The notes beneath the pieces are model-generated. The model made no database searches, was not told where the DNA came from, and was given only the letters and a program-made list of their open reading frames with translations. 64,000 bases of DNA from Pterois miles (Eukaryota > Chordata > Actinopteri > Perciformes > Scorpaenidae): assembly GCA_947000775.1 (NCBI GenBank), contig CAMQGK010000001.1:2407001-2471000 (forward strand). Direction: 5' to 3'. The translations under genes were made by a program, and so were the position numbers. Numbering within the stretch: the first letter of the stretch is position 1; the number at the start of each line of letters is the position of its first letter. Positions 34,125-48,292 of this stretch are shown in pieces.

Positions 34125-37100
34125 CAGAATAAGAATAATTTGTAAGTTTGGGGCGTTGTACTGTCAATGAGTGTAGATGTGAATGACTGCAGGAAATATG
34201 ATTGTTTTAGGCTGACACAGCTTGGTTTTAGGCCATCATCATCTTGGTTTTTTTGCTCAGTACAGCCGAACGGTAAATAAGACATTTTTAGGTAACCAAA
34301 ATGTTAAAATAAACTTTCATGAACTGAAAACACACTGTGAAAGGGTTAAAGTTGTAAGACAAAAGTAGGGACAAGTCCCACACCGGACAACGTCATGGTA
34401 GCAACCTGTCAATCACAAGGTAGCCCTGCCCTAAAGCATCCCCTGCTTTATGGTCTATTAGACTCTAGATGGGACCATAATTTATTGAATGAATATCATG
34501 CTGTATTGAAGAAGACTTGTAGTACTGAGGTAATTAATTAAGTGAGATGTAGGGTAATTTTCTCATAGACTTACAACCAGACTTCTTTACCAAAGTTAGC
34601 ATGTGTATGGAGGTTTTTGAAACATGAGAAAACACGCTAAAAATAAGTGACACTCCATTGCCAGTAGATGAGTTGCTTTCTGTTACAGGGTTACAGTGAA
34701 AATGTTATGATGGTTAATTCTTTTTTATATTTTTTTTCCTTATTTTGTCTCTCTTCCATCTCTCTGGGTCTGTGGAAAGACTAACAAAGATGGTTTTGAT
34801 GAGTTTTATTTGTTTTTGTTGAGTTTAAATGAAGTGTGGTTTACAGTGATCAGCAATGTAAAATTAATGTTTCGGTCAATGGAGTCTGGTGGCTTTGAGG
34901 AGCACATATAACGGCTGTTTCTTTTGACATATTAGTCTGTGAATTAAGAGTTTATTTCGACCAAACCAGAGGTGGTGATCTTTGGATCAGTGAAAACACT
35001 AACAAAGGCAGTTTTGGTGAGTTTTATTTTCAGCTCATAAACATATGCAACCTGTGGGGGTTGTAAATGAAAACAAGTCAAAATGTTTGTGAAACACTGG
35101 ATTTGAGGATGAATTCAGATGGTCTTCCATCACAGACTGACATCCTGCTGCTGCTACTGAGATTATCTATATGTGATTTTATGAAGCTTTGCATGAGCAA
35201 GGGCCTTACATGTAACACCACAATGTTGCAATATTAAATATTGATCTCATTTTAAAGAAGCATCCCTCTGAGGTTTGGTTTACAGATGCAACCACATGAA
35301 ACCTCAAGTAACCACTTGAGGTTTCCTCCTCCAACTCATCAGCTGATGAATAATGTCTGCCGTCTCCATCGTGATGGGACCAGGAGCATACTGAACCACG
35401 CCTGAACTTACAGCTCATTACATTCCCTTTTGCCGGGGTCACGAGGTTGCATAAATCTGTATGACTCAGTGAGTTTCATGAACCTGGCCTTTGTGTTGCT
35501 ATAAAAGTCAAGCTTATCATCCCTTTGTTAGCAGTCAACCCGAATCTGACCTCAAATGAATCTCTTCCTTTCAGCGTTGTCTCAGTGTTTAAGGGAAAGT
35601 GTTATTGGCTTCCTCTGAACAGTGAAATGGAGCTAGAGGCAGCGTAGGATTAGCACCATGGGACATGAAAGGCTGCATCCACCTCTGTAAATAGCTTCAG
35701 TACTTCTGCCCAATACCTCAAATGTGCCATAAACTGTTTAAAATAAATTAGATGGTGTTATAGATAAATATACCATCTCAGAACTTTGTCGTTAACTTTT
35801 GTATGTCAGGCTGTTCTCCAACACCATTCGTAGATGATAGAGTACTGCAGGAAGGAGTCCTAAAACCCAAAAATGAGTTCGCATTTTAGCGATTCAGCTT
35901 CCCTCGTCTACAAGTCAATGGGCTTTCTGAATGTGTTTTTAGTTAGATGCCTGAAATAAGGTCTGCGTTTAACACGACCTGAAGAGATTTTAACGTTTTG
36001 TTCTACGGCATAAAACACATCAACAAACAGCTCACTTGTGGATTTTGAACCCCTAATGTGTCTTTAAAAAGGCGGTTGTTAACAAGTGGCTGGTTGAGAC
36101 TACTAATCACGCTGACCCGTCCGCCTTTAAGCCTCCTCGTTTATACTCGCGCTCACACGACCCTGGTGTGGTTTGTTTGTAGGCTAACATTAGCTTTTTA
36201 CTTCTGGTGATTCACACTTCAAAAGTCATAAAAGTGGTGTTCATTTGTGAAGATTATCTTCTGTAATAATCCAAAACCCAACTGAAAAATCCCATTGGCT
36301 TATGTTGAGGGAACCAGGTTGATGCCAACTTCCTGACTGGCCTACAAAAATACGTCATCCCTGGAATGCTCTATAGACCTACAAATAGCAATGTATTATA
36401 ATTTTTATGTATGCCACGCAATTAATTTTCATGTAATCCATGTTTAATTGTGAACCAGGAAGTATAGAGTGACAAACGGCATGTAGGGAGGACAACGGGG
36501 TGGATATGGAGGTCATAAAACACCAGACTTTCACAGAGGAGACCGCTGTTCATATGTTGTGGAAAACCAGACGTCACATAATTTCTTTACTTAAGTTATG
36601 TCACTTCCAGCTTTATTTTAACCCAAACTATGATATTTTCCTAAAGTGAACTAAGTAGTTTTGTTGCCCAAACCTAACCAAGTTGTTTCCTGTGAGGATG
36701 AGAGTTTATTTTGAAAAGATTGGAGCGGAAATCACCTGTTGCTGGACACGCTTTTGACAAGATTTCATACAAACCGTTGTTTGAGGCTACCTTGTATGAA
36801 TAGTAGCAAATTACAGATTTCTTTTTTCACTTAGGAAATTGTTAGAAAATGACATCCATCCATCTGCAACCACTTCTCTCGTTAGCCAAACATCAGCCAC
36901 CAAAACAATATTTTCTCATAATAAATGTATATTTCCTTTTTCTCTTTTATTCATAAATATAAATTAAACAATAAATTCCTTTTATATTTGTTTAGTGTGA
37001 AATACCTCTGACTCTTTTGTTATTGTTATACTAAATGTGAATTATGCTTTTATGTTTAATAAATAAAGAAAGTAGAGATAAGTGTCCAGCTAGTGTAAAA

Positions 37101-38989
37101 TAACATGATGCTGTGGGTTGGTTTTCCTCCCATCCTCCCCATATTTTTTAGTCACTAGCCGCCACTGATTTCTGTTCTTAACAAGACAAAACTAATGAAT
37201 GGGCTAATTGACCTAATACGATGCAAACACCTATTAATTTAGGATATTTGTAGATTATTTTAAATACAAACACAATAGAGGAATAAACTGAACTGAAACT
37301 GAAAGAAATTGCTATTTTCCTTAATACTGTATCCATATTTCTAAATGATCTGAGGACCAGTTTGAGGTTGTTAATGGGACACATTTGGCCCACGGGCCGC
37401 CAGTTGAATAGGGCCTGGTATTTATCATCATATTGCCCATCCCTATTGGTTTGTTCATTAAATTAACTCTGTCATTAGGCAACAAAACTCTGTGACTCTC
37501 AGTGGATTTACAATTTATAGTCAGATTTATCCCTGATGTCATTTGTTTTTAACCCATTGAGATTCTGTCCAACCAGATTATAATCTACAGGCTTTGTGTG
37601 GTCGCTCCCCTCCAGGGATCTCACATCTGTTCAAAGGGCTCAAGTGCTCAATCGCGAGCCTGGAGGAACTCTAAATAACTGGTATTGAATCAATTAGCTG
37701 CCTAATTGGGCTGAGATAAAGACTCCATTTCCTTATCGCCAGCCCACCAGCCATTACAGATGGCACTGGGGATCTCCCAGTGGATGTGCCAGGAGGTCAT
37801 AGTGAAGCTGCTGATGGTTTTGGCAATCTCAATCTGTAATTCAAGGAGGTGGTAGCATATACTGTATGTGAAGTATACAGAAGTTTACACCGTAAAACGT
37901 CATATAGGAATTTATCATTAATTCACATATATATACGTTTTACTTATTTGAAGCCAAATCAACTTAAAATTTCTTGTTTTTATCATCAGACCAATTCAGA
38001 ATTTATAAACAAATTGATTTAAGATTGTTGACTCAATACTCTGATGTGACTTCTTTTTTCTAGTTTGAGGACGAGAGACATGATTGAAACTTGCTGTTTC
38101 ATACATAAAGGACATATCGTGAAAAACTCACCTTTTCGGAGCTTGTTCAGGTATCTGGAGTTCCTACCAACCCACAAACTGTGAAATAAGACAGCCCAGT
38201 CAGTTTGTTGTGGGCTGTCTAGATCAGAAAACATGTGATTCCACAAGCCATAGGTGTAAGAAAATATGAATTTAATGTAATTAATAGTTGAAATGCAAAG
38301 ACTGACTCGGTCAATACTATATTTCATTTGCAAAATTAGCATGTGTCCTCTCAAAGTAGTGCTGTGTTGGATGTTACAGGAACTATGATGAATGTAAATG
38401 CAGATCCCACTGTTCTAACTGCATAAAAACGTGAACTTTTTTACTTTTTTTAATCTTACTAGATTTCTGCATATGGTGGTGTGTTCTTTATACTGACAGT
38501 TTTCCTAAAATTAGATTTAAAAAATCACACTATAACGCCTTGCTTACTGTATCGTGATATAACGTAGCATTGAATCATAACTCCTGTATGCATGATACAT
38601 ATTTGTACTGCCAGACTTTTGTGTCACATGCAGGCTCATTATATCGCCCACAGCTTGAGAGCTACCTGTGCAAAGGTGTATATTTTTCTCACGAGCCAAT
38701 CAGAGCAGACTGGGCTTTTTCAGGAGAGACAGGCACTTAAAGGTGAGTACCGGTTTATTCAGACAGACAGTATCAGAAAAATGTACGTAAACCTGTTCTA
38801 GTAGAAACCTAAAACACAAATATGAACCTCAAAATGACCACGTTATGTGTCCTTTAAGATGAGTCGTTTGCTGTGTCTCAGTTTGCAAACTTACACTTGA
38901 GCGCATAAGTGTGCTCACACTGAGATGTATGGTAAAATGCAGTGTAGTCCAAGTACCCGGATGTTGTACTCAAAACAGTCAAAACGTTG

Positions 38990-39535
38990 AGTGTTACCAA
39001 TGGACATCGCTCACCCCATAGATGTATTAAGAGAACTGGCTACAGCATTGGAGGCGGGGCTACGTTCATTCCTATGAAAGTTGCTCAGTGGCGCCAGAAG
39101 TCAGTGGGTAGACTTCCGGGTCTTACTGGGTCCAATATGCACAGTAGCGTCCACTCGATCACGAGTCGGTCACAGGGTCCCAAAGTCATCGCTTGTGCTG
39201 TCGTCACAGTCTGGGTCTCCACAGACATACACAGAGGGCTGTTCATTCACCTCAATCAAAATTCTCCGCTGAGTTACAGACATCTCATTCTCAATGGAAG
39301 TCTATGGGAAAAAGTCTTTTTGGGCCCGATGATGTCACGTGACGGACACAGAAGTTGCAGTACCACCATTGGCCACAACAACCATGTTGGGATCGACGAC
39401 CGGCGCTCTCCCTGGGGGTTTGGCTCACCGTCAACGATCGCCATCTTCACCCTAACCCTATTTCAGACTTGTGAAGATGGCAGGCAAAGAAGCTGTAGCG
39501 GTTGCGATTTTAACCACCAAACTTAACACCAGACT
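38990..39535. repeat. Unclassified interspersed repeat, long open frame by chance
   Basis: The text around CCCATAGATGTATTAAGAGAACTGGCTACAGC and CATCTCATTCTCAATGGAAGTCTATGGGAAAAAGTC ... GATGATGTCACGTGACGGAC looks like teleost interspersed repeats that carry 'caatggaagtctatggg'. A 179-codon open frame runs through it but shows no domain, no splice or start context and no low-complexity signature of a real small protein. No inverted ends were found. Confidence 0.4.
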
Positions 39536-40789
39536 ATACAATTTTAACTACCACTATACTAAAGTCGGGATTTGAGATAACACTACCTTCAAAATTCGAA
39601 CTTACTAAGTAAGTTAGTAATAGTGTGCACAATGTACAACATGGAAGTACACAAGAATTTAGCTGGTTTTATATTTTTCAACTCATGGCACAACGTTGAA
39701 CGAATAAATCAACTTTATTTCATTTAACTCACATTTAAGGAAGCAAATACTGCTCATAAATTGAATCAGCTTAAAACATTCACAGTGCAGAAATGCTGAG
39801 GCAGTAAATCACAACAGACGCTGAATTAGTTTGTTCAGCATCATTTTGACCTCAGTCAGTTTGTCTGGAGGACAGGACAGGTGGTCTGGAGGACAATGGC
39901 TGCTGAAACTCTGTCCCTCCTTCTTTGTGTTTTTATGTTGTGATTCTGATTAAAAACTGAGACCTCTACTGTATCAGCGTGTGGGGGTTGGATTACAAAA
40001 GCATTTGCCTGATTGTACGGTGGAACCTCCCACAGCAGTAGGAGCATGTAAGGACACATCTGTTACCCCGCATCCCCTGGGAAATATGTAGAGTACGTCT
40101 AACAGACACGCAGGGAACGAGATGCTGCAATCTCCACAAGGACAGATAGGAAGTGATAATCTGAAGATCTGTGGATTAAATGTCATTTGCGGATCAAATG
40201 ACTCATTTTACGTGGGTCTCGATTAAATTTTATTCAGTATCGACCTTGTTTAATGAGGGCTTATGCCATCACGTGCATCATTATGTAACAGAGCCTCCCA
40301 CAAAGCAATTCATTATTACCTAAACTATGACACACAGGAGCCACTAATCTGAGAATACCTGCTGTTTTAGCCGTCTCCTGGTGCTTGTACCATCAGTTTT
40401 CCAGAGGCTCAGCGATCTTCGCAGTCGATTCAGCAGCTGACGGCAGAGGCGGTGAAGCCTTGGTGAGTGAGCGATGGGGAACAGCTGTCGCTCCCCTCCG
40501 AGCGGCAGCCTCGCCACCTGTTGGCAGACGATTCAGGGACGTGACCCTAAGACCTCGCTCTGTTGTGTAAACTCAGTTTAGTTTAGGTTGAGCAGAAGAG
40601 GAGGATAGTGGATGGATGGTGACAGTGGATAGACGCTGAAGACTTCTGGAAAAGATGAGCAATATTTACGCTACAGCTGAAAGTGTATATATTAATTTTC
40701 TTCTCACATGACAAAGATATAAAGTTATGGTTTCAGTTTAATATGGGCCACATATATATGTGAATCGGATCTTAAAGTTGATCTAAAAA

Positions 40790-41290
40790 AGCAAGGTTTG
40801 ACATTTTAGGAAATGCACTTATTCACTTTCTTGCCGAGAGCTAGATGAGAAGATTGATACCACTCTGCAATCTGACAGTAAATATAAAGCCACAGACGAT
40901 TCATTTTGAAAAAAAATCTTTACCTTAGTTCACTGACAGGAGAGTTACTGTAGCAGCCACAGTGCTGCGTTCACTGTCTCCAGTTCATCATACGGGAGCG
41001 TTAGCAGCCACGGTGCTGCCTTTAGTGTCGCGGACATGCAGCCGCTTTCCCAGTAAAAGTCCACCAGCACATCATCTAGTTTATCGGGTTGTCAGCTGTG
41101 TGCGTTATAGCTGTGAACGTAGCTGTAGCAGACAGTGTGTCTACAGTTTATTTGTTAGTGAATAAACGCTACGAGGCTACAAACTAAAACTCCTCAGCTG
41201 GAAGTCCAGAGCCAAATTCCTGTATCTGTGTCGGCTCTCTGTTAAGGTGGACCAGCTTTTCTCCTTAAAGGGACAAGTCGCCGATTGTCA
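40790..41290. mobile_element. Adjoining MITE fragments, including an inverted copy of the minisatellite-bearing family
   Basis: 40797-40870 (GGTTTGACATTTTAGGAAATGCACTTATTCACTTTCTTGCCGAGAGCTAGATGAGAAG) is the familiar left part of a TTAA-type fish MITE. From about 40905 the sequence is the reverse complement of the element at 54733-55250, with one and a half copies of the 51-bp unit (GCTGCGTTCACTGTCTCCAGTTCATCATACGGGAGCGTTAGCAGCCACG). Confidence 0.6.
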
Positions 41291-44200
41291 CAATTGTCAT
41301 CTTGGTTCAAGCTGGAGTTCGATTTGAATCCAGATATGAATTAACATGAGCAGTCCTTCAATTAAGCCACAACGTGGAATCACATACAAACACATCTGTG
41401 GTGTGAAAGAAGCCTTCAGTTGCTCTTGAGATGGTTTCTTTTATTCATCCAAAAATATCAGCACCACGCTGCACTAAAACACAGCACACTTGGGTGCGGT
41501 GCGTGAATAGTTCTTCAAATTGAGTCAATTAGGAATGATGGAAATACAATTCAGTGCTTTGAGTATTGAGTGAAATCTTTCTCTAAATCACTACCTTGAC
41601 ATTTGAGATCAAGCTCTGAGAATATCTCTGATGCACTATTTTCTCATGTCTTAATTGCCGAGGATCTGTGTAGCACGTTGCACACCTGCCTCATGAACTT
41701 GCATCAGTCCTGGTGGGGGGTTGGCAGTTTGCCCCCAGTATAAAATCTGTTAAATCCCTTCTTTGTTGTCAGCAAAGTCTCTAGGTTGGTTCCTGGCTTA
41801 TTTTAAAAGTGCACAAGGCCCTCTTTGAATACAGATGACACAATTAATACTGAAATCTGAGAGGGATTACCTTAATATGTCAAGAGACTTCCGAAATTAG
41901 AGTGGTGTGACACTGATACCATTCCCTGAGCAAGAAATGGATTTAAGTAAAGATTATTATGTAATAGCATGGGAGGATATGTGTCACAGGTGACCTGCAT
42001 GATTCAGTCAGTGACTCTGAGATGTGGATGCAGTTTTGTGTGTGAGTTTTTGTTTGCTAATTGCAAAATCTAACAGGGAACGTGCGTAAATATCTGCAGA
42101 CCTTGTCACAAACACTGTATGCTTTTGTTTTATCTCTCCCAGTCCAGTCAAAGCTCACGTATTGCACTGGGTTTGGTGGTCAGGGATGTAGGCAGATGGG
42201 TGTTCACCTCCCCGCCTGCTCCGCCAGCCATGGCACAAATGTCACGACTCAGAGGGCCTTCGGTTGCCTCGGCACCACGGAGAAATCACACTGGCACGGA
42301 TGAATAGATTTAATTCAAATGGGAGCCCGGCGCTATTCATGCATTCGCAGACCCCGACTTCATTAAAGCTCCACTTCTTTCTGGGGTCACGAGGAGGAAT
42401 GTCAGAGGCAGGGTGTGACATGATAATGAAGGTTATGAAGTGTTAATGCACTTTCTACATTACTGGACTTCCTTTTGATTGAAAATGGTCATTTAAAAGT
42501 TGGGGAATTGAGTTATTAAAGTTGTAATCCTCAAGATTTTAGTCCTGGTTCATTTGGTGACACCCGTGGTTATCATGGTAACAGCAAGTACAGGTCCCTG
42601 AGGAGATACCGATATATCTGTTCAGAGTGCAGCCAAACACAGTCAATACATTTTAATAAAGAAGTCAGTCGATAATTGGGTAATTAATTCCTTCATCCAT
42701 GAGCAACTGTGATCTGATTTCATGCTGCATGATTTTCCACCCAACAGCAGGACACAGTAAGCGACACAGTGCAGTTGGTTAGCTTACTGTGAGATTGGAG
42801 GTGTGCAGCCCACAGCTCACAGTCCGTCTAGTTTCATCACTCCGTCCAATATCCAAAACTGTTCTGCTGAGGAAAAATGTTGAAAATAACCTTTTTGTGG
42901 ATGCGTTTTTGTTTTTGATGAACGATCGTAGTTACCGCTAACCGCGGTTTCCTGTGGCCTCTTTACCGTGTGTTTCGTCACTTGAAGGGTTTTAATGTGA
43001 AGCAGCAGTGGTTGTTGCCATTGGCAATAACTCAATACAGCTCGGATAGTCGGAGTTTGCTGCATCTTTTTTTACTTATTGCTAGGCAACTACCTAATAG
43101 TACAGTTTAGGTAAATGAAAACAACTTACCCAAAATAAACAACTACTGCACTAATTTGCCTCTTGCTGTTTCCTCTTCAGATCATGGTAACTACGGTTGG
43201 TAAAATCACACACAGTAGCTCCAGTATCTAACAAGTTCAGGGCGATCCTGCAAAAACGCGAGGTGCAGAGCAGAAAAACACAAGACGCTCAGCAACGTAA
43301 AAGCAGTGTGCATAGCGCTTCGCTGTCACTGAAAACAATTATAAAAAGCCGCCCTAGGCTGCTTAAACACACTCAGGGCCTAAAAACGTTGTCTGATATC
43401 AAAGAGATAAAGTTACACTGGATTACATTCATGTATAATTTACTGAATCCTTTGTAAATGGGAATGCTATTTGAATCCAGCACAGGAATGGCGTACTATA
43501 CTTATTCCCTATACTTATTCCCTATACTTATTTATCTACCTGCAATCCTACTCTTGCTGGGGTCCGTACAAAAAACTACATCACAAATAAAAGCAAGAAT
43601 GTCATTAAAATCCAAAGCAAAAAAAGGAGCAAAAGACAAAACAAACAACACACAAACAATAAAAATTGCTAATAACAGTGACCACAAGTAAAATTAACCA
43701 AAAATTAAAAAAAACAACAAAGAAAAACAGGCATATTACAAAAAATACATAAATTAACAACAATAAGTCTAATGACAAAAACAAACCGAAGCCACACAAG
43801 ATTTGATACAACTCAACATTAAAAACAGCATATGCAGTTGCTGAAGTATAAATAAACCCTGAAAGTTCCTCATTAATGATCATATAGTCAGATATTATGC
43901 AAAAATGTGTCGTATTCAGAGAGGTAATAGCGAAATAACTACAGAATGTGTATACATTAAATGATCAAATGAAGCAGAAAGAATAGCCTTAATAGATTAC
44001 ATGTTTAACATTGGAAAAATGTTTTTCAAATAGTTCATAACTTCAGTAATATTATGTGTGTTGCTTTGGCAGCAGTAAGTTTGCAAGAATAGTTGTCTGT
44101 TGTTTTAAACGGCAGATGTCTTGTTTTGCATTACAGAGAAGAAATACAGGGTGCTCTTCCCCTCTAAGCTAGCGCTGAGCTAACTGTCAAAGCAGCATTG

Positions 44201-45924
44201 ATTGTATCAACATGCAATTAAATGGTAATTCAGTGATGCAGTGTTATTGTGGGAAGCACTGCATGAACGGCCCCTTTAATTATCCCTGATTGTGATTATA
44301 ACGTCTTTGTGCATCTTTGTTTTAATGTGCTTTGTTTGCCCAACTTTCCATGAATCAAGCCAATGGTGGAACTGCAGTGTTTACTTACAGCACCGCCTCC
44401 TGAGTGTTGGAGGTCAGCGCTGACTTCTGCTGTGATTGCTGTGGTGTTGTACGGTAGTAGTTTAGCAGTGTAGGATGGGAGACGACGTGTTGGTGATTAT
44501 TTACTGTGCCTTAACTCGAGGACAGAGCCGTACGGCAGGGCTGCTTCAGCCATCTCTGCTGCTGCTGCATTCTCATCCACATTTCCTCAGCATCTCACTC
44601 ATGTTTTCAGCTGATGAGGGTTGCAGGGGCAGCCGTGCACGGGGAATAGCAATAGAAGGTTGGCGTATTGTTATCAAATTAGATTCGTCCCTCTGCTCCA
44701 AATGGCCATGATGCTGCTTTTAAACAAATACGTTTCATTGCGTCAGCCTGATGTGATTTATGCGATCTCTCTCTATCCCAGATTGGGGTCGCAGTTGAAG
44801 GACAGGAACTGTCACTTAGCAAATGACATAAGCGTTTACGTCAACGCCCCGCGTGCCTTCAGTGCATCCCCCTGCCGCCGGTGGCCTCGACGAGGGTGCA
44901 GAGTCACAGCGAGATTGTTGTCTAGTAACGGTTACCATGGATGCCACACTCTGTCAGGGGCTTAGGTGTAATGGATTTAAATTGAACTGTTGAATTTGGA
45001 GCTGGGAGAGGCAGAGAGAGGGAAAGTGGGGAAGGAGGAGGAGGAGGATGGCTGTAGAGGGAGGAGGGAGCGACAGAAATAGTCTGAGCATCAAAAAAAA
45101 GACGGAGAGGTGGAGAGAGACAGACACAGTCAACCAGAGACAATGAGCCACAGACAGAGGAGAGCAGAGGGGAGGGGAGGCGCTCTGGAAGCCCTCACCA
45201 TCTGTGATGAGGAGCTGGAAGAGCAGTAATTGTTCCTGAGAGGTGTGTGGGGGCTGTTCTCAGCACGGAGATATGGATGAGCCATGCCGGTGGCACACCG
45301 CAGTGTCAGGCACGTCTTAACGCACAGGTGAGGGCCAGCACGGCCAGTAACCTTCTATGTGGGCTCTCATTAATGTTGATGTCAGTAATGACCTTCTCAA
45401 ATCCCCCCGAGAACAACTTCGTTCCACACTGACACACCTGGCGCTCTGAGGTGGGGTGAAGTCAGCTGCTTTGCATTTTTCTTACAGCAGTGAGAGTCTC
45501 ATATTTTTAATCCTCAGACGGCTCCCTGTGATGATCTGATTTATTTAGACCAGAATAGTTTGTTTCTGGGTGGCTAAGCGGTCGCCTCAGATGTGTGAAT
45601 GGGAGTGTTTGTGGTTCTTTGTCTGTGCTGCTGTGAACAGCCATGGATGGATTACTGAATGGGACTACCGGGCGCAGGCCAGAGCCTCAGTCTGAGGCTA
45701 GTGATCACATTACTCAATCATGTTACACTGGAGCATCATTTCCCACAAATCTGTGGTTCGTGAAGGGAATTTAAATCCAGCATGGGGGTGGCAGACTCCG
45801 ACTCTAACAATAAAAACTACTGAAAAGAGAGCTAATTACTGTATTTAGATGTATGAAACCTTAATCCAACCCAACACAGGGTTGGGTTCATTAATATTTT
45901 AAAGGTTCCTTCTGGAGTTTCAGC

Positions 45925-46340
45925 TTGTTCTCGTTCCCAGGGTGTCAAATACTGACGCATTGTCGGCCGACCTATAAGACACCCCGTATCGTGTGCGTGA
46001 GACACACCAGGCTTTCAAGTAACGTCAACGCAAACCCATCCACGTCAATATAAACATGCAGAGAAAGTCATCGGGGAGTGCGGTGACGTGGTTAAACAAG
46101 CGAAAACACACACATAGGGCGGATGGGTCCAGCTAATACAGGGTTTCATCCAGCCGACTGCTGTTCGTGTCCCATATTCACAACATGAAGTTTTCTTTTC
46201 ACTTTAAAAATGTAGTAATTTTAGTGGTTTTGTTGCTTTAACTTAGTTTTTGTTTAATTGGCAACATAAAGCACATATTTACTGTGTTTACAGCGACCGT
46301 TAAGTGATGACAAGGTGTCCGACAAAGCATCGGTATGTGA
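45925..46340. mobile_element. Inverted-end repeat of the 'cctaaacctaacc' family
   Basis: The left part CCCAGGGTGTCAAATACTGACGCATTGTCGG resembles the inverse of the right part CCGACAAAGCATCGGTATGTGACG. The interior holds ACACACCAGGCTTTC, ACCCATCCACGTCAAT, GGTGACGTGGTTAAACAAG and GGGCGGATGGGTCCAGCTAATACAGGG. The inverted ends suggest a non-autonomous DNA element. Confidence 0.55.
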
Positions 46341-46535
46341 CGTGTCAGGAGTTTTAGACCTTTAGCCGCGGAGCTGTTTTTCTATTGGTGGGTCGCTGTT
46401 TTCTTGATCTCGTGCTGCATGCAAAGTACTTTAATATTTTGTGTATGACTAAATACTGTACCCGCAAAACTAACATTCCCATCAGACAATTGTGTCCATT
46501 TGAAGGCACCATTTGTTTAGTGCTAATAGAGCTAA

Positions 46536-46665
46536 GTAAATATTAGCATGCTAACATGCTAAACTACTATAGTGAACATGATAAACATTAGACCTGCTAA
46601 ACATCAACATGCTAACATTGTCAGCGTGAGCATGTTAGCATATTGATGTTAGCATTTAGTGTGAA
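46536..46665. repeat. Palindromic 'gttagcatgctaacatgctaa' repeat
   Basis: Alternating ATTAGCATGCTAACATGCTAAAC and GAGCATGTTAGCATATTGATGTTAGCATTTAG form several overlapping palindromes; this is a common fish repeat type. Confidence 0.6.
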
Positions 46666-46666
46666 T

Positions 46667-46937
46667 TGGTGCCTTCAAATGGGGTCACATTTACGATGTT
46701 CACGACATGGGAAGTCATGTACAAGATGTGTGTGGTGTTCAAGTGGTTAAGTCACGAAGGACACTGCTGCTACACAATGGCAATATTAACATTACTGTCT
46801 GAGTCTAGAAGTCACAGAGGCTAACAATTTAGCAAGCTAGGAGGCAACTCGGAGCTGCTGGAAACTTTCGACATGAGGGGGCGTTCATATGGGCCAACTC
46901 GTAAACGCAGAAAACACGACCCCATTTGAAGGCATCA
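46667..46937. mobile_element. MITE, 'tggtgccttcaaatggggtc' family, deleted copy
   Basis: TGGTGCCTTCAAATGGGGTCACATTTACG at the left and AAACACGACCCCATTTGAAGGCATCA at the right. About 270 bases; compared with 29005-29458 it lacks about 180 internal bases after GCAAGCTAG. Confidence 0.8.
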
Positions 46938-48292
46938 TAAGTAATGTGCAGCCTTGCTGCTAGCTGCTAGCATGGCTGTAGTCCTGTTTCTTTCATATTA
47001 TAACTGAAAAGCATGCTGGGGCTTTAGTGACATTAGTAAAGAAATATACAAGACATTTCCTTGATGATTTCCTGCAATATTTTGTACAGCATCTGTGCAG
47101 AGGAGTGTCAGTGTGGATCTCCTGCAGCAGGAGGTAAAAATCGTTTTGTGTCTCTTTCAGTCTGGATGTTTTACTCCTACTGTATGGAGGAGGAGTGTCA
47201 GTGCCAGAGGCCTCATCCGTCCATATGACAGCTATAAGGAGGTGAATGAATGAGTTTATTTCCCTCTTTATGTATTCTTTTTAGAGTACAGTCACATGAA
47301 GGTCATTGTTCAGTATTTCTGGAATAAACCACAGATGCTTAAGTCTTGAAAGTGGTTATTATTGTGTCAACAAACGACTTACATTGCTTAATCATTTGTT
47401 TTCATTTTGTGCTAATTCTGGAGGATGTCCCATTTAGGAACAAAATTCTTTAAATACACTTGATAAAATATTCATACGCAGGCTGTCTCATACCCTAAGG
47501 GTAAGACATGAAAGTATTAACAAAAAAGTTACTTCCACTGCAGCTCTCAGTGGAAAACGGATAATATTGTTGAAGTTATTAATGTTGCGTATGATAAGTG
47601 GATATTGAGGGTTTCAGAGGGATCCTTGGGGCTTCGCCTCTGTGAGAAGCCGATGAGACGGCTCGGCGGCGGCCGTGGCTCTGTCTGTGCGCCCTCGGCC
47701 GAGCAGGGCTGTTAATCAGTGCTCAGGGTTACATCCATGATGTCGGCGCGGTGGCCACGCCGAGCGACTCGGATCATCTCAGACAGAGATCCCTCCTGCT
47801 GGTGTGTTTACCTGCTCGTCTATGTGTGTCTGTATTATTTTATTTTAAGATATATGAGAAAACAAACATAACAAAGACTAATAAAAAACAAGTTGATACA
47901 ATAAGGACATTTCTACCACTGAACAAGAGGATGTTTGGTGATGATTGAACTGAAATATGATTTATTTACTTTTAATAAATGATAAGACATAGGATAACAG
48001 ACAGAGGTCCTCATGTAAAGTGATGCTAATAGCCAGTGAAGGATATAGTACTAAGATCTTTCCTTTAAGTGAAAGAACTATTACAACAAACATGCTGCAT
48101 TTAAGTACAGATTATATTCATTTTTCTGTCTTGTCCCTGTATAGGAAATATTTAACTCCGTTTGAAATCATTACCCCAAAAAAAAGTTGGATGTGACACT
48201 GTCAAACTGTGGAAATGAAGTAATGAAAGTCAGTAAGTAGTCTATTTAAAGGGGAATCAAAAAATTGAGATTCTTAAGTTCATATTAATTCA

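Noticed and set aside
32266..37420. Left- and right-end hAT-like pieces 5 kb apart, possible autonomous transposon
   Set aside because: No transposase-like frame between them and unrelated sequence fills the gap; treated as two remnants.
38987..39526. 179-codon open frame, the longest in the window after excluding tandem and low-complexity frames
   Set aside because: No recognisable domain, repeat-like surroundings ('caatggaagtctatggg' text), no promoter or splice context; likely chance in repeat sequence.
45181..45230. Open stretch reading LEALTICDEELEEQ before a stop
   Set aside because: No splice acceptor and no family match; purine-rich low complexity around it.
47151..47240. TCTCTTTCAG followed by an open stretch (GCFTPTVWRRSV...), a possible exon
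   Set aside because: No resemblance to SLC8 and no convincing donor in a matching frame.
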